This document shows positions 17,679 through 26,387 of a DNA stretch of 64,000 nt, piece after piece. Source of the stretch: Pseudoalteromonas ruthenica. Lineage in GTDB: Bacteria > Pseudomonadota > Gammaproteobacteria > Enterobacterales > Alteromonadaceae. The notes beneath the pieces are model-generated. The model did no database searches. It was given only the letters and a program-made list of their open reading frames with translations, and was not told the origin of the DNA. Position 1 is the stretch's first letter; each line of letters opens with the position of its first letter. The stretch covers positions 558,001 through 622,000 of the forward strand of contig NZ_CP023397.1 in NCBI RefSeq assembly GCF_008808095.1. Direction: 5' to 3'. The position numbers and the translations under genes are program-made.

Positions 17679-19670
17679 ATGTTCCGTTTTTGTTTCTATT
17701 TTACGCTCGTAGGCTCGTTTGTCTTTCCAGCCTTGGCTGAACAAGCGAGCAGCGATGAGCTCTTTTCTCTAAGCTTTGAACAACTGCTTGATGTTCAAGT
17801 GGATATCGCATCAAAAAGTGCAGAAAGCCAATCTCTGGCCCCTTCTTCGGTGACCTTATTTACCCGCCAACAAATTGCCCAGTTGGGTGTCCACAACGCT
17901 TATCAATTAATGAATTATGTGCCCGGCATGCAGCTGACTCGGGGCGACTGGGTCGGGGCCGTGCCAAAAGAGCATGCGCGCGGCGTGCATTTGGACAGTG
18001 GCAATATTCTAGTGATGATTAACGGTGAGCGCTTAAATGAAGTTTCCTTCGGTAAAGCTTCAGTGTACACACCTTATATTCCGGCGCAGTTAATTGAAAG
18101 AGTAGAGTTTATTCGCGGTCCTGGCTCTGCATTGTATGGCAGCAATGCGTTTTTAGGGGTGATGAATATTATCCTAAGTGACGATAACAATGCCTTGAGT
18201 GTTGGCATAGGTGAGAATGCTCGCCAGCAATTAACAGGGCAGTTGTATCAAGCGACGTCACTAGGGCAATTCTCTGCTAATATCGCGGTGGAAAAAACCA
18301 ATGGTCAAGATTACGACGTTGCCGATAATGTTCGTGACCCACTGTATTCTGTTTTTGCCAATACCCAGTTTAGTACCGAGCGCTTAACCATCAATGCGCG
18401 CTATCAGCGTACTGAGCTGAATGAATTCTTGAATTTAGGCGGGTACAGCCCTCAGAATCGTCATCGCAGTGATAATTACGCCGCCAGTGTTGCCTATCAG
18501 TGGTTGCAAGGCGACCACGATTTGTCCTCCCAGTTGAGTTATGCCGAGCATCATATTGAAGCGCAAGGCTTAGTAGAGGGCCTTAATCTACCTGAAAACA
18601 TGCCGTATTTTGTTGGTCCTAACTGGCAAAGCTCTGAGCTTAAGTTTGTCAGCGATTATCAGCATCAGCTTCATGCCAATAGTATATTATTTGCAGGTGT
18701 TGAGCTGCGCCGAGACGAGCAAACTCAAGCTGGCGTTGTGACCAGCTATTTCAATGACCAATCAGGCTTTATTGAGCTCAATAGTGAGTATTATGAAAAC
18801 CCTTCGCGAGTACTGAGTCGCTATCGTGAGTTCAGTGATTTAGAACATCGCTTTGATGCTCAAGCAGGCTATGTGCAAGTGAAACAACAGCTTCCAGATT
18901 TTGGGCTCACTGCCTTTTTCGGGGCGCGCTATGATCATGTCAATGGTATTGATGCACGTTGGTCACCACGAGCCTCGCTTATTTACGAGCTGCCCAGCGG
19001 CGACATTCGCCATGTTTTAAAAGCGCAATACGGCGAGTCGTTTCGTACTCCGGTCACCAATGAGCTTTACTCTAACGATGATATCACCTCAGGTAATGCC
19101 AATTTATCCTCTGAAGTGATCAAAACAACCGAGCTGGTGTGGTTAGCTCAAGGCACACAGTGGAAAAGTGAGGTGGTGCTGTTTGATAACGCCCTAGAGG
19201 ATTTTATTGATTTGGTGATGGTCAACGAGCAGCAGCAAGCTTTTACCTTTGCGAATGTATTTAGCACCACTATGCAGGGTATTGAGATGAGTGCTCAATC
19301 GCAGCTAGGCCAATATAGTGATGTGCAAATCAATTATACCCAGCTATTTGATGATCCCATTAGCCCAAGCTTTAAGCGCTTTGCCAGTGTGGCGGTGAAT
19401 ATGCAGCTTGAGACATTGACACTTAGCGCGAATGCCCTGTGGCGCGATAGTGTCGAAGTATTCGGTGCTAATGACAAGCGCTTTTATCAAGGTGCGTATG
19501 TGTTGCTCGGCGCAGCGCTGCATTGGCAGATGGATGAACATACACGGCTGAGCTTAAAAGTAGAAAACCTTACCGATAAAGATTACGATACCTTCGATGC
19601 GCGCGTGTTTGATGGCCGCGTACCCGGGTACGGACGTCAGTCCAGTCTAACCTATACTTATCAGTTTTAA
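17679..19670 (+). CDS. TonB-dependent receptor
   Basis: This 663-residue outer-membrane receptor has a signal peptide (MFRFCFYFTLVGSFVFPALA), followed by LFSLSFEQLLDVQVDIASKS, the usual TonB-box/plug opening of the vitamin B12/colicin I receptor-like group. The plug carries SSVTLFTRQQIAQLG, NYVPGMQLTRG and VEFIRGPGSALYGSNAFLGV. Barrel strands follow, with SFRTPVTNELYS as the family's mid-barrel hallmark. LKVENLTDKDYDTFD precedes the last strand, which ends in YTYQF. Either ATG 17679 or an in-frame GTG at 17658 could start it; no clear ribosome-binding site decides. The substrate is unknown. Its stop is 17 bases before the aldehyde dehydrogenase start. Confidence 0.85.
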   Translation: MFRFCFYFTLVGSFVFPALAEQASSDELFSLSFEQLLDVQVDIASKSAESQSLAPSSVTLFTRQQIAQLGVHNAYQLMNYVPGMQLTRGDWVGAVPKEHARGVHLDSGNILVMINGERLNEVSFGKASVYTPYIPAQLIERVEFIRGPGSALYGSNAFLGVMNIILSDDNNALSVGIGENARQQLTGQLYQATSLGQFSANIAVEKTNGQDYDVADNVRDPLYSVFANTQFSTERLTINARYQRTELNEFLNLGGYSPQNRHRSDNYAASVAYQWLQGDHDLSSQLSYAEHHIEAQGLVEGLNLPENMPYFVGPNWQSSELKFVSDYQHQLHANSILFAGVELRRDEQTQAGVVTSYFNDQSGFIELNSEYYENPSRVLSRYREFSDLEHRFDAQAGYVQVKQQLPDFGLTAFFGARYDHVNGIDARWSPRASLIYELPSGDIRHVLKAQYGESFRTPVTNELYSNDDITSGNANLSSEVIKTTELVWLAQGTQWKSEVVLFDNALEDFIDLVMVNEQQQAFTFANVFSTTMQGIEMSAQSQLGQYSDVQINYTQLFDDPISPSFKRFASVAVNMQLETLTLSANALWRDSVEVFGANDKRFYQGAYVLLGAALHWQMDEHTRLSLKVENLTDKDYDTFDARVFDGRVPGYGRQSSLTYTYQF

Positions 19671-19687
19671 AGAGCAGGGATATTCTA

Positions 19688-21064
19688 GTGAGCGAGCAGT
19701 TGTGTGTGCTTGATAAGGTGTTTTCGCAGTTTAAACAAGCCCATGAACAAGAGCCAATAATGAGTCTTGTACAACGCAAGCAGGCGCTATTAGCGCTGAA
19801 GCATGCACTACTTGATGCACAAGAGCCATTGATTGCAGCAGCCAGCGAAGATTTTGGCTATCGCGAGCGCTTTGATACCTTGGTGAGCGACATTCTTCCT
19901 ACGATAGAGGCATTGGACTACTGCCGTAAAAACCTCGCTAAATGGGCTAAACCGGAAAAGCGCCAGGGTGGTTTTGCGCACTTTCCCTCGTCATTACACG
20001 TGCATTATGAGGCCAAAGGCGTGGTGGGCGTTGTATCGCCTTGGAATTATCCAGTGAATTTGGCGTTATCGCCCCTTGCCTTTGCCCTTGCAGCGGGTAA
20101 TCGAGTGGTGGTGAAATTGAGCGAATATACCCCTGCTGTGAATCAAGTATTAAAAACATTGCTTAGCTCTGAGTTGAAGCGCTATGTGGCATTCATTGAA
20201 GGAGATGCACAAGTAGGGGCCGCGTTTAGCGCTAAGCCTTGGGATCACCTTGTGTTTACTGGCTCCGGTCATATCGGCAAAAAGGTAATGCGCAGCGCTG
20301 CTGAGAATCTCACACCGGTAACCCTAGAGCTCGGCGGTAAGTCGCCGGCGGTGATGTTGCCTTGTGCGCAGGTCAATCATGCGGCAACCCAGATTGCCTT
20401 TGGTAAATCGACTAATGCTGGGCAGATATGCGTAGCTCCAGATTTTGTCCTTTTACATACCTCACAATTAGATTCTTTTATCACTTGCATCAAAGCAGAG
20501 GTGGCGCAGTTAGGCCACCGCCCAACGAAGGTGATTAATCAGGCTCAGGCTAATCGCCTAAAGGCGTTAAAAGAGGATGCAATCAGCAAAGGAGCCAAGG
20601 CTTTGGAGCTCATTAATGGGGGGGATCAACATGTGTTAACCCTGCTTTTAAATGTCGATGATAGCATGCGTGTTTGCCAAGAAGAGATCTTTGGGCCGTT
20701 ATTGCCTATCCAAACTTATGAGCATATTGAAGACGCCTGTGCAGCGTTAAAAGCGCAGCCCAAACCATTGGCATTGTATTTGTTCGCGACCAAGCGGGCC
20801 CATTGGCAAAAAGTGAGTGAGCAAGTACAAAGTGGTACGTTGGCGGTTAATGACACCCTCATGCAAGTCAGTGCAACTGATTTACCTTTTGGCGGGGTAG
20901 GAGCATCGGGATTTGGCCAGTATCATGGTATTGAGGGGTTTTATACTTTTTCCCATGCGCGCTCGGTTCTCAAAACACCCCATTGGTGGCCGCGTGCGAA
21001 GTTGTTGTTACATCGCTCGCCTTGGTTATTAAAAATAGTGACTTGGCTTTACTTAAAAAAATAG
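19688..21064 (+). CDS. aldehyde dehydrogenase, coniferyl-aldehyde-dehydrogenase-like
   Basis: This 458-residue NAD(P)-dependent aldehyde dehydrogenase starts at GTG 19688, with AGGGA about eight bases upstream. The catalytic cysteine is Cys248 (NAGQICVAP), and the general base is Glu214 in TLELGGKSP. Cofactor and fold motifs include VSPWNYP, FTGSGHIGKK and EEIFGPLLPI. The short length and the C-terminal hydrophobic segment (LLLHRSPWLLKIVTWLYL) resemble class-3, coniferyl-aldehyde or fatty-aldehyde dehydrogenases, so a membrane-associated long-chain or aromatic aldehyde substrate is likely. It is directly downstream of the TonB receptor, perhaps in the same transcript, but no metabolic link is evident. 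Confidence 0.88.
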   Translation: MSEQLCVLDKVFSQFKQAHEQEPIMSLVQRKQALLALKHALLDAQEPLIAAASEDFGYRERFDTLVSDILPTIEALDYCRKNLAKWAKPEKRQGGFAHFPSSLHVHYEAKGVVGVVSPWNYPVNLALSPLAFALAAGNRVVVKLSEYTPAVNQVLKTLLSSELKRYVAFIEGDAQVGAAFSAKPWDHLVFTGSGHIGKKVMRSAAENLTPVTLELGGKSPAVMLPCAQVNHAATQIAFGKSTNAGQICVAPDFVLLHTSQLDSFITCIKAEVAQLGHRPTKVINQAQANRLKALKEDAISKGAKALELINGGDQHVLTLLLNVDDSMRVCQEEIFGPLLPIQTYEHIEDACAALKAQPKPLALYLFATKRAHWQKVSEQVQSGTLAVNDTLMQVSATDLPFGGVGASGFGQYHGIEGFYTFSHARSVLKTPHWWPRAKLLLHRSPWLLKIVTWLYLKK

Positions 21065-21080
21065 GAGGGTTACCCCTCCT
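21063..21080 (-). terminator. hairpin terminator for the PEGA lipoprotein gene
   Basis: AGGAGGG (21063-21069) pairs with CCCTCCT (21074-21080) over a TTAC loop. Read on the minus strand it is followed by a run of T. It sits right between the stop of the aldehyde dehydrogenase and the stop of the PEGA gene. Confidence 0.72.
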
Positions 21081-21088
21081 AAGCGTAT

Positions 21089-21421
21089 TTATAGCTGTTT
21101 AATTTCGATATCAATCACGGTGTTATTCTCAACCATGACCCATTCGCGGAAGGTTTCGTAGCCGGGTTTACTCACTTCAACCTCATATTCACCAGGTTGC
21201 AGCTCTATCCCATCGTGGTATTTCGGACGAATATTCATAATTCTTACGCGTGAATCCGAAGGGGTGGTATTCACGGTTAACTGCGTGATCTCAGGCTTGA
21301 CTACCTCAACAACTTGCTCTTTTGGCTCGGTATTAGTCTGTGGCTCAGCAGGTGCTGGCGCTTGGGTATTTTGACACGCTGCAAGCATTAAACTCAGGGC
21401 AAGGACAGATAGCTTTTTCAT
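21089..21421 (-). CDS. PEGA-domain lipoprotein
   Basis: This 110-residue protein has a lipoprotein signal peptide (MKKLSVLALSLMLAAC). The lipobox LAAC places the acylated cysteine at residue 16, followed by a proline/glutamate-rich linker. The C-terminal half is one PEGA domain: LTVNTTPSDSRVRIMNI, then YHDGIELQPGEYEVEVSKPG and YETFREWVMVE. PEGA domains are surface or periplasmic binding modules of about 70 residues. The ligand is unknown. The gene stands alone, convergent with the aldehyde dehydrogenase. The +2 residue after the cysteine is glutamine rather than aspartate, so outer-membrane sorting is likely. Confidence 0.85.
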   Translation of the reverse strand: MKKLSVLALSLMLAACQNTQAPAPAEPQTNTEPKEQVVEVVKPEITQLTVNTTPSDSRVRIMNIRPKYHDGIELQPGEYEVEVSKPGYETFREWVMVENNTVIDIEIKQL

Positions 21422-21576
21422 GGATTTTCCTTAACTGTGGCTTCACTTCCTAGTAGGTTCGTACGAACTTTCAGGGATCTCTTCGTTAATGGTTTAATTT
21501 TAGATACAGCTGCGCACTGTAGCTTACTCACAGCGATATAGTCAACGCAGTTGAGATAAATCCAAAAAAATATACG

Positions 21577-22407
21577 CTAACTAACAATATAAAAACGTGG
21601 CATAAAATCGGTATCAATATCTACACTGCGGCCTTGGTCTTGTACTAAACAGGCTGTGCCTAAAAGCTCAATAGGCATATAGAAGTTAGTGTGGGCATGG
21701 TCGGCGTAAAGGTGCTGACCTTGGTATTGCCAATAATGATTTAGTGCACCTAGGAAGGTCTCATCTAGATCAGTTGCTTTACTGATCAAGGCATTATTAA
21801 TCAGGCTTAATTTTGCATTGGTGCAATGTTGAACTAGCGGGTTAGTGTCGGCGGCAATTTGCTGGCTCAGAGCGATGATTTCTGGTTGCGAGACCTCTTC
21901 TCCCAGCAACACTTTTTGCAGCAGCTCGGCTAACATAAGCTCAACCTCCGGGCACACGGCACGGCTCTCTCTTAAGTGAGACAAATCAAACGCTAACAGT
22001 GAGGAAAGGGCATCGTGGTCGCGTACTGTGAGCGCACAAAAGACGGCTTCTTGCCAATTCTGTGCATTGATCCGGCCTTGTTCAACTAGGCCGACGCCGT
22101 TGTACTGGGTGTCGTGCTGTTCACCGTTAAATTCTAGCTCCACAACACGTTCAGGGTCGTTCGCGAGGCTAAATAATAATGCATAGGCCTGCGCACAGTG
22201 AGCAATGGCTTGTTTCGCCTCTGCGTTGTGCTCTGGGCTTTGCTCATATGAAAGATACTGCGCTAAAGTGAGTGCGTGATTAGCGAGCCACATCAGGTTA
22301 TCGCGCTGCACATGCACGAAGTTAAGGGTGTCTTGGTACTTTTTGCGGCTGGTGTTTATCTTCTCGTCAATTTCAGAAATTGTAGTAGGGCGCTCAATGT
22401 TTAGCAT
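21577..22407 (-). CDS. Imm49-like immunity protein
   Basis: This 276-residue soluble protein has no signal peptide. It is a helical array that ends with FYMPIELLGTACLVQDQGR and DIDTDFMPRFYIV, which matches the closing region of immunity protein 49, where an aromatic-P-x-E-L-L-G segment is followed by D-(S/T)-x-Y/F-x-P-R. The N-terminal LTLAQYLSYEQS and CAQAYALLFSLAN helices are also compatible. Imm49 proteins protect against polymorphic or T6SS toxins, but which toxin this one answers cannot be seen, because no effector gene is adjacent. It may be an orphan immunity gene. It starts about 150 bases from the coiled-coil gene and lies about 10 kb from the effector cluster. Confidence 0.6.
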   Translation of the reverse strand: MLNIERPTTISEIDEKINTSRKKYQDTLNFVHVQRDNLMWLANHALTLAQYLSYEQSPEHNAEAKQAIAHCAQAYALLFSLANDPERVVELEFNGEQHDTQYNGVGLVEQGRINAQNWQEAVFCALTVRDHDALSSLLAFDLSHLRESRAVCPEVELMLAELLQKVLLGEEVSQPEIIALSQQIAADTNPLVQHCTNAKLSLINNALISKATDLDETFLGALNHYWQYQGQHLYADHAHTNFYMPIELLGTACLVQDQGRSVDIDTDFMPRFYIVS

Positions 22408-22494
22408 GACATATCCTTGTTCGGGGGTGAACTTATCCTTAAGCCACTATTGTAAACAACACCATCGCACTAGCGCAACTGTACTTTAAATAGC

Positions 22495-22540
22495 AAAGGC
22501 TCTTTTAGCCATCAAGTAGGTAATGACCGCAAGAGCCTTT
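22495..22540 (-). terminator. long-loop hairpin downstream of the coiled-coil gene
   Basis: AAAGGCTCTT (22495-22504) and AAGAGCCTTT (22531-22540) are perfect 10-base inverted copies around a 26-base loop. They lie 17 bases past the stop at 22557. Only a short T-run follows on the minus strand, so termination is probable but not certain. Confidence 0.6.
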
Positions 22541-22556
22541 ATCGGGGGCGTGTTAG

Positions 22557-23177
22557 CTATCTTGGTAAGTTTTTACTGAGTTTTTTATTCTTATTCATTA
22601 CACCCGAGTAATAACCGTGCAGTGCCTCATTTAATTGCCGTTCGCAGCGTTTAAGTTGTTCACTTTGTTCAATAACTTGCATGCTCAGTTTTACTTTTTC
22701 CTCACGCAGGTTTTTTACATCAATACTCTGGCTATCTAATCGGCTTTGTAGTTCATCAACTTGACTGTTCGACGCTTTAAGTAATTCATGTAATTCTTTA
22801 TTGCGCTCTTGTAAGTCACGGCAATGATGCTTCATTACATGCTTACTGGTGCTCGCTTCCTCGAGTTGCTGTTCAAGCTCGGCCATTTCAATTTGCACAT
22901 CGCGTTTGGCCTGCATTTGCACTTGCTGCATTTGCTCTGCCATTTTATCCATGTGCGCAAGGGCTTTTTTATTTAATGATTCCGCTTGGTTTATCTGCTG
23001 AACTAAAGGGGCATGAGCTTGTTCTAGCTGTTTAATTTGCCGCTCTTTTTCTTGTAACAGTTGCTTGTAAAGGTGCAGTTGCTCACTCAGGGAAGGCTCG
23101 CCACTAGTTTGGCCAATAGGAGTTACGGTAGCCTGCGGCATAGGTTCAACTGGGGTATGAAAATCTGAGTGCGCCAT
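22557..23177 (-). CDS. coiled-coil protein of unknown function
   Basis: This 206-residue protein has a proline-rich disordered start (about 1-30) followed by a nearly continuous heptad-patterned helix from residue 30 to 185, rich in E, K, Q and L (for example LHLYKQLLQEKERQIKQLEQ). No enzyme motif, signal peptide or membrane segment is visible. The C-terminal tail is basic (KNKKLSKNLPR). Long coiled coils occur in scaffold, chemotaxis and phage proteins, so the function cannot be assigned. It is transcribed toward the Imm49-like gene but separated from it by a hairpin, so it is probably a single-gene unit. Confidence 0.7.
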   Translation of the reverse strand: MAHSDFHTPVEPMPQATVTPIGQTSGEPSLSEQLHLYKQLLQEKERQIKQLEQAHAPLVQQINQAESLNKKALAHMDKMAEQMQQVQMQAKRDVQIEMAELEQQLEEASTSKHVMKHHCRDLQERNKELHELLKASNSQVDELQSRLDSQSIDVKNLREEKVKLSMQVIEQSEQLKRCERQLNEALHGYYSGVMNKNKKLSKNLPR

Positions 23178-23577
23178 TGTCTGTCCTTGGAGTTCTTATA
23201 TGTATTGGTCAAACTTTAGCAAATACGGCCAGTAAAAATTTGATCTATATCAGGTCCAGACCCGCTGAAGACTTTGCTCAGCAAAGACTTTGATCTAGCG
23301 CAAATAATGGGTGAGGTAATGTAAGGTTTGGCTCTGAGTACACGGGCAAATACAAGCTATATACTTATGACGATAGAGCAGACTTATAGGTTTACTATTT
23401 GGGTAACTACTATATAAACGCTCAGTGAGAAGTCGTGTTTAGGTTATCTTTTTGTGAATGCTTAATTTAGCGCCTGAAATAATGAACTGAGTATTATTTT
23501 AGCTGTTAAACTAAGTGTACCCTGCTAGCTAAGCGTTTATCACGCCACACTAGCAGGGGAAAGTGCTTCATAAAAAG
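23178..23577. other. 400-base intergenic stretch
   Basis: No gene is supportable here. The left end (from 23178) is the promoter side of the coiled-coil gene, and the right end carries the hairpin at 23520-23558 downstream of the first Sel1-like gene. The middle is AT-rich with short imperfect repeats (GACTTTGCTC next to CAAAGACTTTG). No clear -10/-35 pair could be decided. Confidence 0.5.
23520..23558 (-). terminator. hairpin after the Sel1-like gene array
   Basis: CCCTGCTAG (23520-23528) and CTAGCAGGG (23550-23558) are perfect inverted copies around a 21-base loop, 19 bases beyond the stop at 23578. No T-run follows, so it may be a 3'-end stabiliser rather than a classical terminator. Confidence 0.5.
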
Positions 23578-24171
23578 TTAGAGCTCGTTTGAGGACAAAT
23601 GCCGCTCAGCAGATTCTAGCTGTCTCTTAGCATACTTTTTCTGAAAGTTTGATTGGGTATGCTTTAGAACATGTTCAGCGTGGATAGCTACTTCCTTCCA
23701 GTTTCTTTCTTGTATATATAAATCTGCCAACTTCATATGGTTTGCAGCAATTTGATTAGGGGTAAAACTTTTATCTAAGACCAGTAACTCCTCACGAAGT
23801 GTTATTGCTTTAGCGATATCCTTTTTCACAAATTGGCCTGACCCATAAAGCCAAGCTAACGTAGTATAAGCGCCAGGCTCTTTATTTTTTAGCCTTTCTT
23901 TGGCCTCTGCGACCAGCCTAGTACCGTCACTTGTATGCAAACTTATAGGTACCAGAGCCGACCAGTAACCCATCTCATAGGCTTTTTCGCACCATGCTTC
24001 TAAAAGCTCTGGTGCATTTATCAAACTTTTGTGGCACTGCTGTGCGGCCACTTCGACGGTGAGTTCAGGGTCGTCAATCTTAATAGAGTGATCCCAGCAA
24101 GGGCCTGCTGCCATAGCTATATGCGTATATAATGCGAACAACATAATACAGAGAACGAGTGAAGGTGACAT
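23578..24171 (-). CDS. exported Sel1-like repeat protein (paralogue 1)
   Basis: This 197-residue protein starts at ATG 24171, one base after the stop of paralogue 2, which suggests co-translation. The signal peptide is MSPSLVLCIMLFALYTHIAMA. The mature protein has two or three Sel1-like helix pairs: SLINAPELLEAWCEKAYEMG, YTTLAWLYGSGQFVKKDIAK, then MKLADLYIQERNWKEVAIHA. A conserved cysteine pair (Q-C-H-K-S and W-C-E-K) could form a disulfide. About 230 bases (23880-24110) are nearly identical to part of paralogue 3. Sel1-like proteins act as protein-binding scaffolds, and some are immunity proteins for T6SS phospholipases. Such a role is possible here but not proven. Confidence 0.7.
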   Translation of the reverse strand: MSPSLVLCIMLFALYTHIAMAAGPCWDHSIKIDDPELTVEVAAQQCHKSLINAPELLEAWCEKAYEMGYWSALVPISLHTSDGTRLVAEAKERLKNKEPGAYTTLAWLYGSGQFVKKDIAKAITLREELLVLDKSFTPNQIAANHMKLADLYIQERNWKEVAIHAEHVLKHTQSNFQKKYAKRQLESAERHLSSNEL

Positions 24172-24172
24172 T

Positions 24173-24766
24173 CTACAGGCCTTCGTTGGTATCTTTTTGA
24201 CTGTGTATTTTAGCTTTAGCTGCTTCAATAATAGAGGCTGCATACTCTCGTTTGTTACTATCGTTTATATACTTGGCCGCAACACTTGCGTGTTTTAGAG
24301 TGAGAGGCCAATTGTTTTGTTTTTGATATATTTTGGCTAAATCCAGATGAGTTTGCCCATACCATGGCTGTGAAGGATCAATACCTTCTAGGTAATCATT
24401 ATAAAGAGCTAAGGAGCGACTCTCGTTCCGCAGCACAAACGTACCACTTTCATAAAGCCAAGCGAGTGAAAGTAGGGCAACGGAGTCACCTGCCTTAATA
24501 CGTTTATTTAACTCGTCAATGTAACGAGAACCATCTTTGGTGTAGTAACCAATATTAAGCAGTGCCTGTGCAAATCCAGCCTCAGCTGCTTTTTCACACC
24601 AAAAAAGCACCCTGTCGGGACGATAATAAAAGCTTTTATCGCATAGTCTCATGAGTTTGTCGGCTGTGAGTGTTGGGTCATTGGCGTCAGGTTCTTGCCA
24701 ATTTGCTTGCGCTAAACACGAAATAAAGAGCAAGGGTACTGTTACCCAAGGAGCGTTTACTACCAT
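24173..24766 (-). CDS. exported Sel1-like repeat protein (paralogue 2, divergent)
   Basis: This 197-residue protein has a signal peptide (MVVNAPWVTVPLLFISCLAQA). It is the most divergent of five paralogues but keeps the same plan: DPTLTADKLMRLCDKSF, VLFWCEKAAEAGFAQALLNI, then SVALLSLAWLYESGTFV and THLDLAKIYQKQNNWPLTLK. W-C-E-K-A, the D-G-S/T-R motif (YTKDGSRYI) and the AWLYESG helix pair mark the family. It lies directly upstream of paralogue 1 on the same strand. The second signal-peptide cysteine (FISCLAQA) is not a clean lipobox, so secretion to the periplasm is preferred. The function is unknown. Confidence 0.7.
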   Translation of the reverse strand: MVVNAPWVTVPLLFISCLAQANWQEPDANDPTLTADKLMRLCDKSFYYRPDRVLFWCEKAAEAGFAQALLNIGYYTKDGSRYIDELNKRIKAGDSVALLSLAWLYESGTFVLRNESRSLALYNDYLEGIDPSQPWYGQTHLDLAKIYQKQNNWPLTLKHASVAAKYINDSNKREYAASIIEAAKAKIHSQKDTNEGL

Positions 24767-24973
24767 GTGAAAGCCTTATTGTCTTAGTAATCAATAGATA
24801 ACGATAAAGTGTACAACTTGTATCTTACGCTTTTCCTGCCCACTTAAATCTTTGAGCCTCCAACATACTGTTCGTTTATGAATAAATATGGAGTGATTCG
24901 CTTGACTCTTGTTTATAAAAATCAAGCGAGGATACTACCTAAGTATGAGTAAGTATTGCGATAAATTACATTG

Positions 24974-25561
24974 TCATTGAGTGCTTGGTTGGGTATGTTT
25001 TTGCGCTTTGGCTATTTGTCTTTGAGCAGCATCAATATCAAACTTAAAGCGGCTGTGCTTTTTGACGTAGCTAGCGTGTTTGATTACCGCAGGCCAATTT
25101 TCCTGTAGCTGATATAAATCGGCTAACTCTTTATGAGCAGAGGTTCTTATTGCTGGTGTAACTCCGGCATTAGCTAGATTTAGCAGCTCTTTATTTAAAG
25201 ATATTGCGCGTTCAATATCTTCCTCTACAAACTGCCCTGAGCCATAGAGCCAAGCCAACACTGTGTATGCTTTTGGCTCTTTATTTTTTAGCCTTTCTTT
25301 GGCCTCTGCTACCAGCCTAGTACCGTCACCTGTATGCAAACTTATAGGTACCAGAGCCGACCAGTAACCCATCTCATAGGCTTTTTCGCACCATGCTTCT
25401 AAGAGTTCTGGTGCATTTATTAAACTTTTGTGGCACTGCTGCGCAGCTTCTTTGACAGTAAGCTTGGGGTCGTCAATCTTAATAGAGTGAACCCAGGAAG
25501 GGCCCGCTGAGATTAAAGTGCTGGATATTAATGCTAGCAGCATCGCTATTGCCTTTATCAT
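24974..25561 (-). CDS. exported Sel1-like repeat protein (paralogue 3)
   Basis: This 195-residue protein has a signal peptide (MIKAIAMLLALISSTLISAG). The N-terminal two thirds are nearly identical to paralogue 1, including SLINAPELLEAWCEKAYEMG, HTGDGTRLVAEAKERL and WLYGSGQFVEEDIERA, so one gene was copied from the other fairly recently. The C-terminal helix pair (HKELADLYQLQENWPAVIKH) differs. It has its own 5' region of about 240 bases and a small inverted repeat (24899-24928) beyond its stop. No catalytic residue is visible. Its context, next to other immunity-like genes, suggests a protective or scaffold role in the periplasm. Confidence 0.7.
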   Translation of the reverse strand: MIKAIAMLLALISSTLISAGPSWVHSIKIDDPKLTVKEAAQQCHKSLINAPELLEAWCEKAYEMGYWSALVPISLHTGDGTRLVAEAKERLKNKEPKAYTVLAWLYGSGQFVEEDIERAISLNKELLNLANAGVTPAIRTSAHKELADLYQLQENWPAVIKHASYVKKHSRFKFDIDAAQRQIAKAQKHTQPSTQ

Positions 25562-25802
25562 GGTTGAGCTCCTTCATCCGATTGTCCTTCACAATAGCTT
25601 TTGCTAAAGCAAGCTAAGCCGTCATTATAATCTACACGCCTGAACCTATTTCATCGACAAGCCAATTATGCTTTCTATAATCACACGGAAGTCGACCACG
25701 CGTTTTTTTGATAAATGTTATTGGAAATTGACTTGAGGCCATATTAGTAATGAAAATACAGCTCACGTTAGTAAACGCAGCTTTCTTGCTCTATTGACTC
25801 GA

Positions 25803-26387
25803 TTACTGGTTTTGCTTGCCCAAAGAAATACCGGCGTCCTCAAGCTGTCTTTTAAACATGGCTTTTTTAGCTTCAGCGTATTTGCTTTGCTCAAGATAAC
25901 GCTTATGCTCAGCGACTTTTTCCGAATTTCCGAGCTCTTTATAAATAGCAAGCAGCTCCTCATGGGTGCTACCCACTCTCATTTTCTCACTCTCGACATC
26001 ACCGTATTCATCTAAATATCGTTTAAACAACACAATAGATTTTTGGAGATCTCTATCAATAAAACGTCCTAATTTATAGGCATAGGCAAGCGCGATAATG
26101 CCTTCAGGAGAGCCTTGTTCAGCATGTTTTCTCGCTTCGGCGATATAGCGGCTACCATCTCCAGTATGCAAGCCGATAAACTGAAGAGCGCTCCAGTAAC
26201 CCAATTCATACGCTTTTTCGCACCAAGCCTCTAGCTGTCTAGGCGCATACATTAAGCTTTTTTGACATTGCAACATAACGGTGGCCTTGGATAGGCTCGG
26301 GTCGTTGATATCATGATCTGGGAATAAAGTTCCAGCGTAGGAGTTAAAGTTAAGCACAAGGGCCATAAAAGTTAAGTATTTCATCAT
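25803..26387 (-). CDS. exported Sel1-like repeat protein (paralogue 4, cassette B)
   Basis: This 194-residue protein has a signal peptide (MMKYLTFMALVLNFNSYAG). Family hallmarks are INDPSLSKATVMLQCQKSLM, QLEAWCEKAYELGYWSALQF, HTGDGSRYIAEA and ALAYAYKLGRFIDRDLQKSI. The first ATG overlaps the stop of the ChaN-like gene by four bases (ATGA type), so the two are co-translated. It closely resembles paralogue 5 in cassette A and ends with ISLGKQNQ, which shows what the truncated paralogue 5 has lost. The role is unknown; the constant pairing with the ChaN-like gene is the best clue. Confidence 0.72.
   Translation of the reverse strand: MMKYLTFMALVLNFNSYAGTLFPDHDINDPSLSKATVMLQCQKSLMYAPRQLEAWCEKAYELGYWSALQFIGLHTGDGSRYIAEARKHAEQGSPEGIIALAYAYKLGRFIDRDLQKSIVLFKRYLDEYGDVESEKMRVGSTHEELLAIYKELGNSEKVAEHKRYLEQSKYAEAKKAMFKRQLEDAGISLGKQNQ

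Noticed and set aside
25600..25740. Short minus-strand frame (about 45 codons, containing KKTRGRLPCDYRKHNWLVDE) upstream of paralogue 3
   Set aside because: It could be the end of an old toxin domain, but nothing else of the gene is left and chance is likely.
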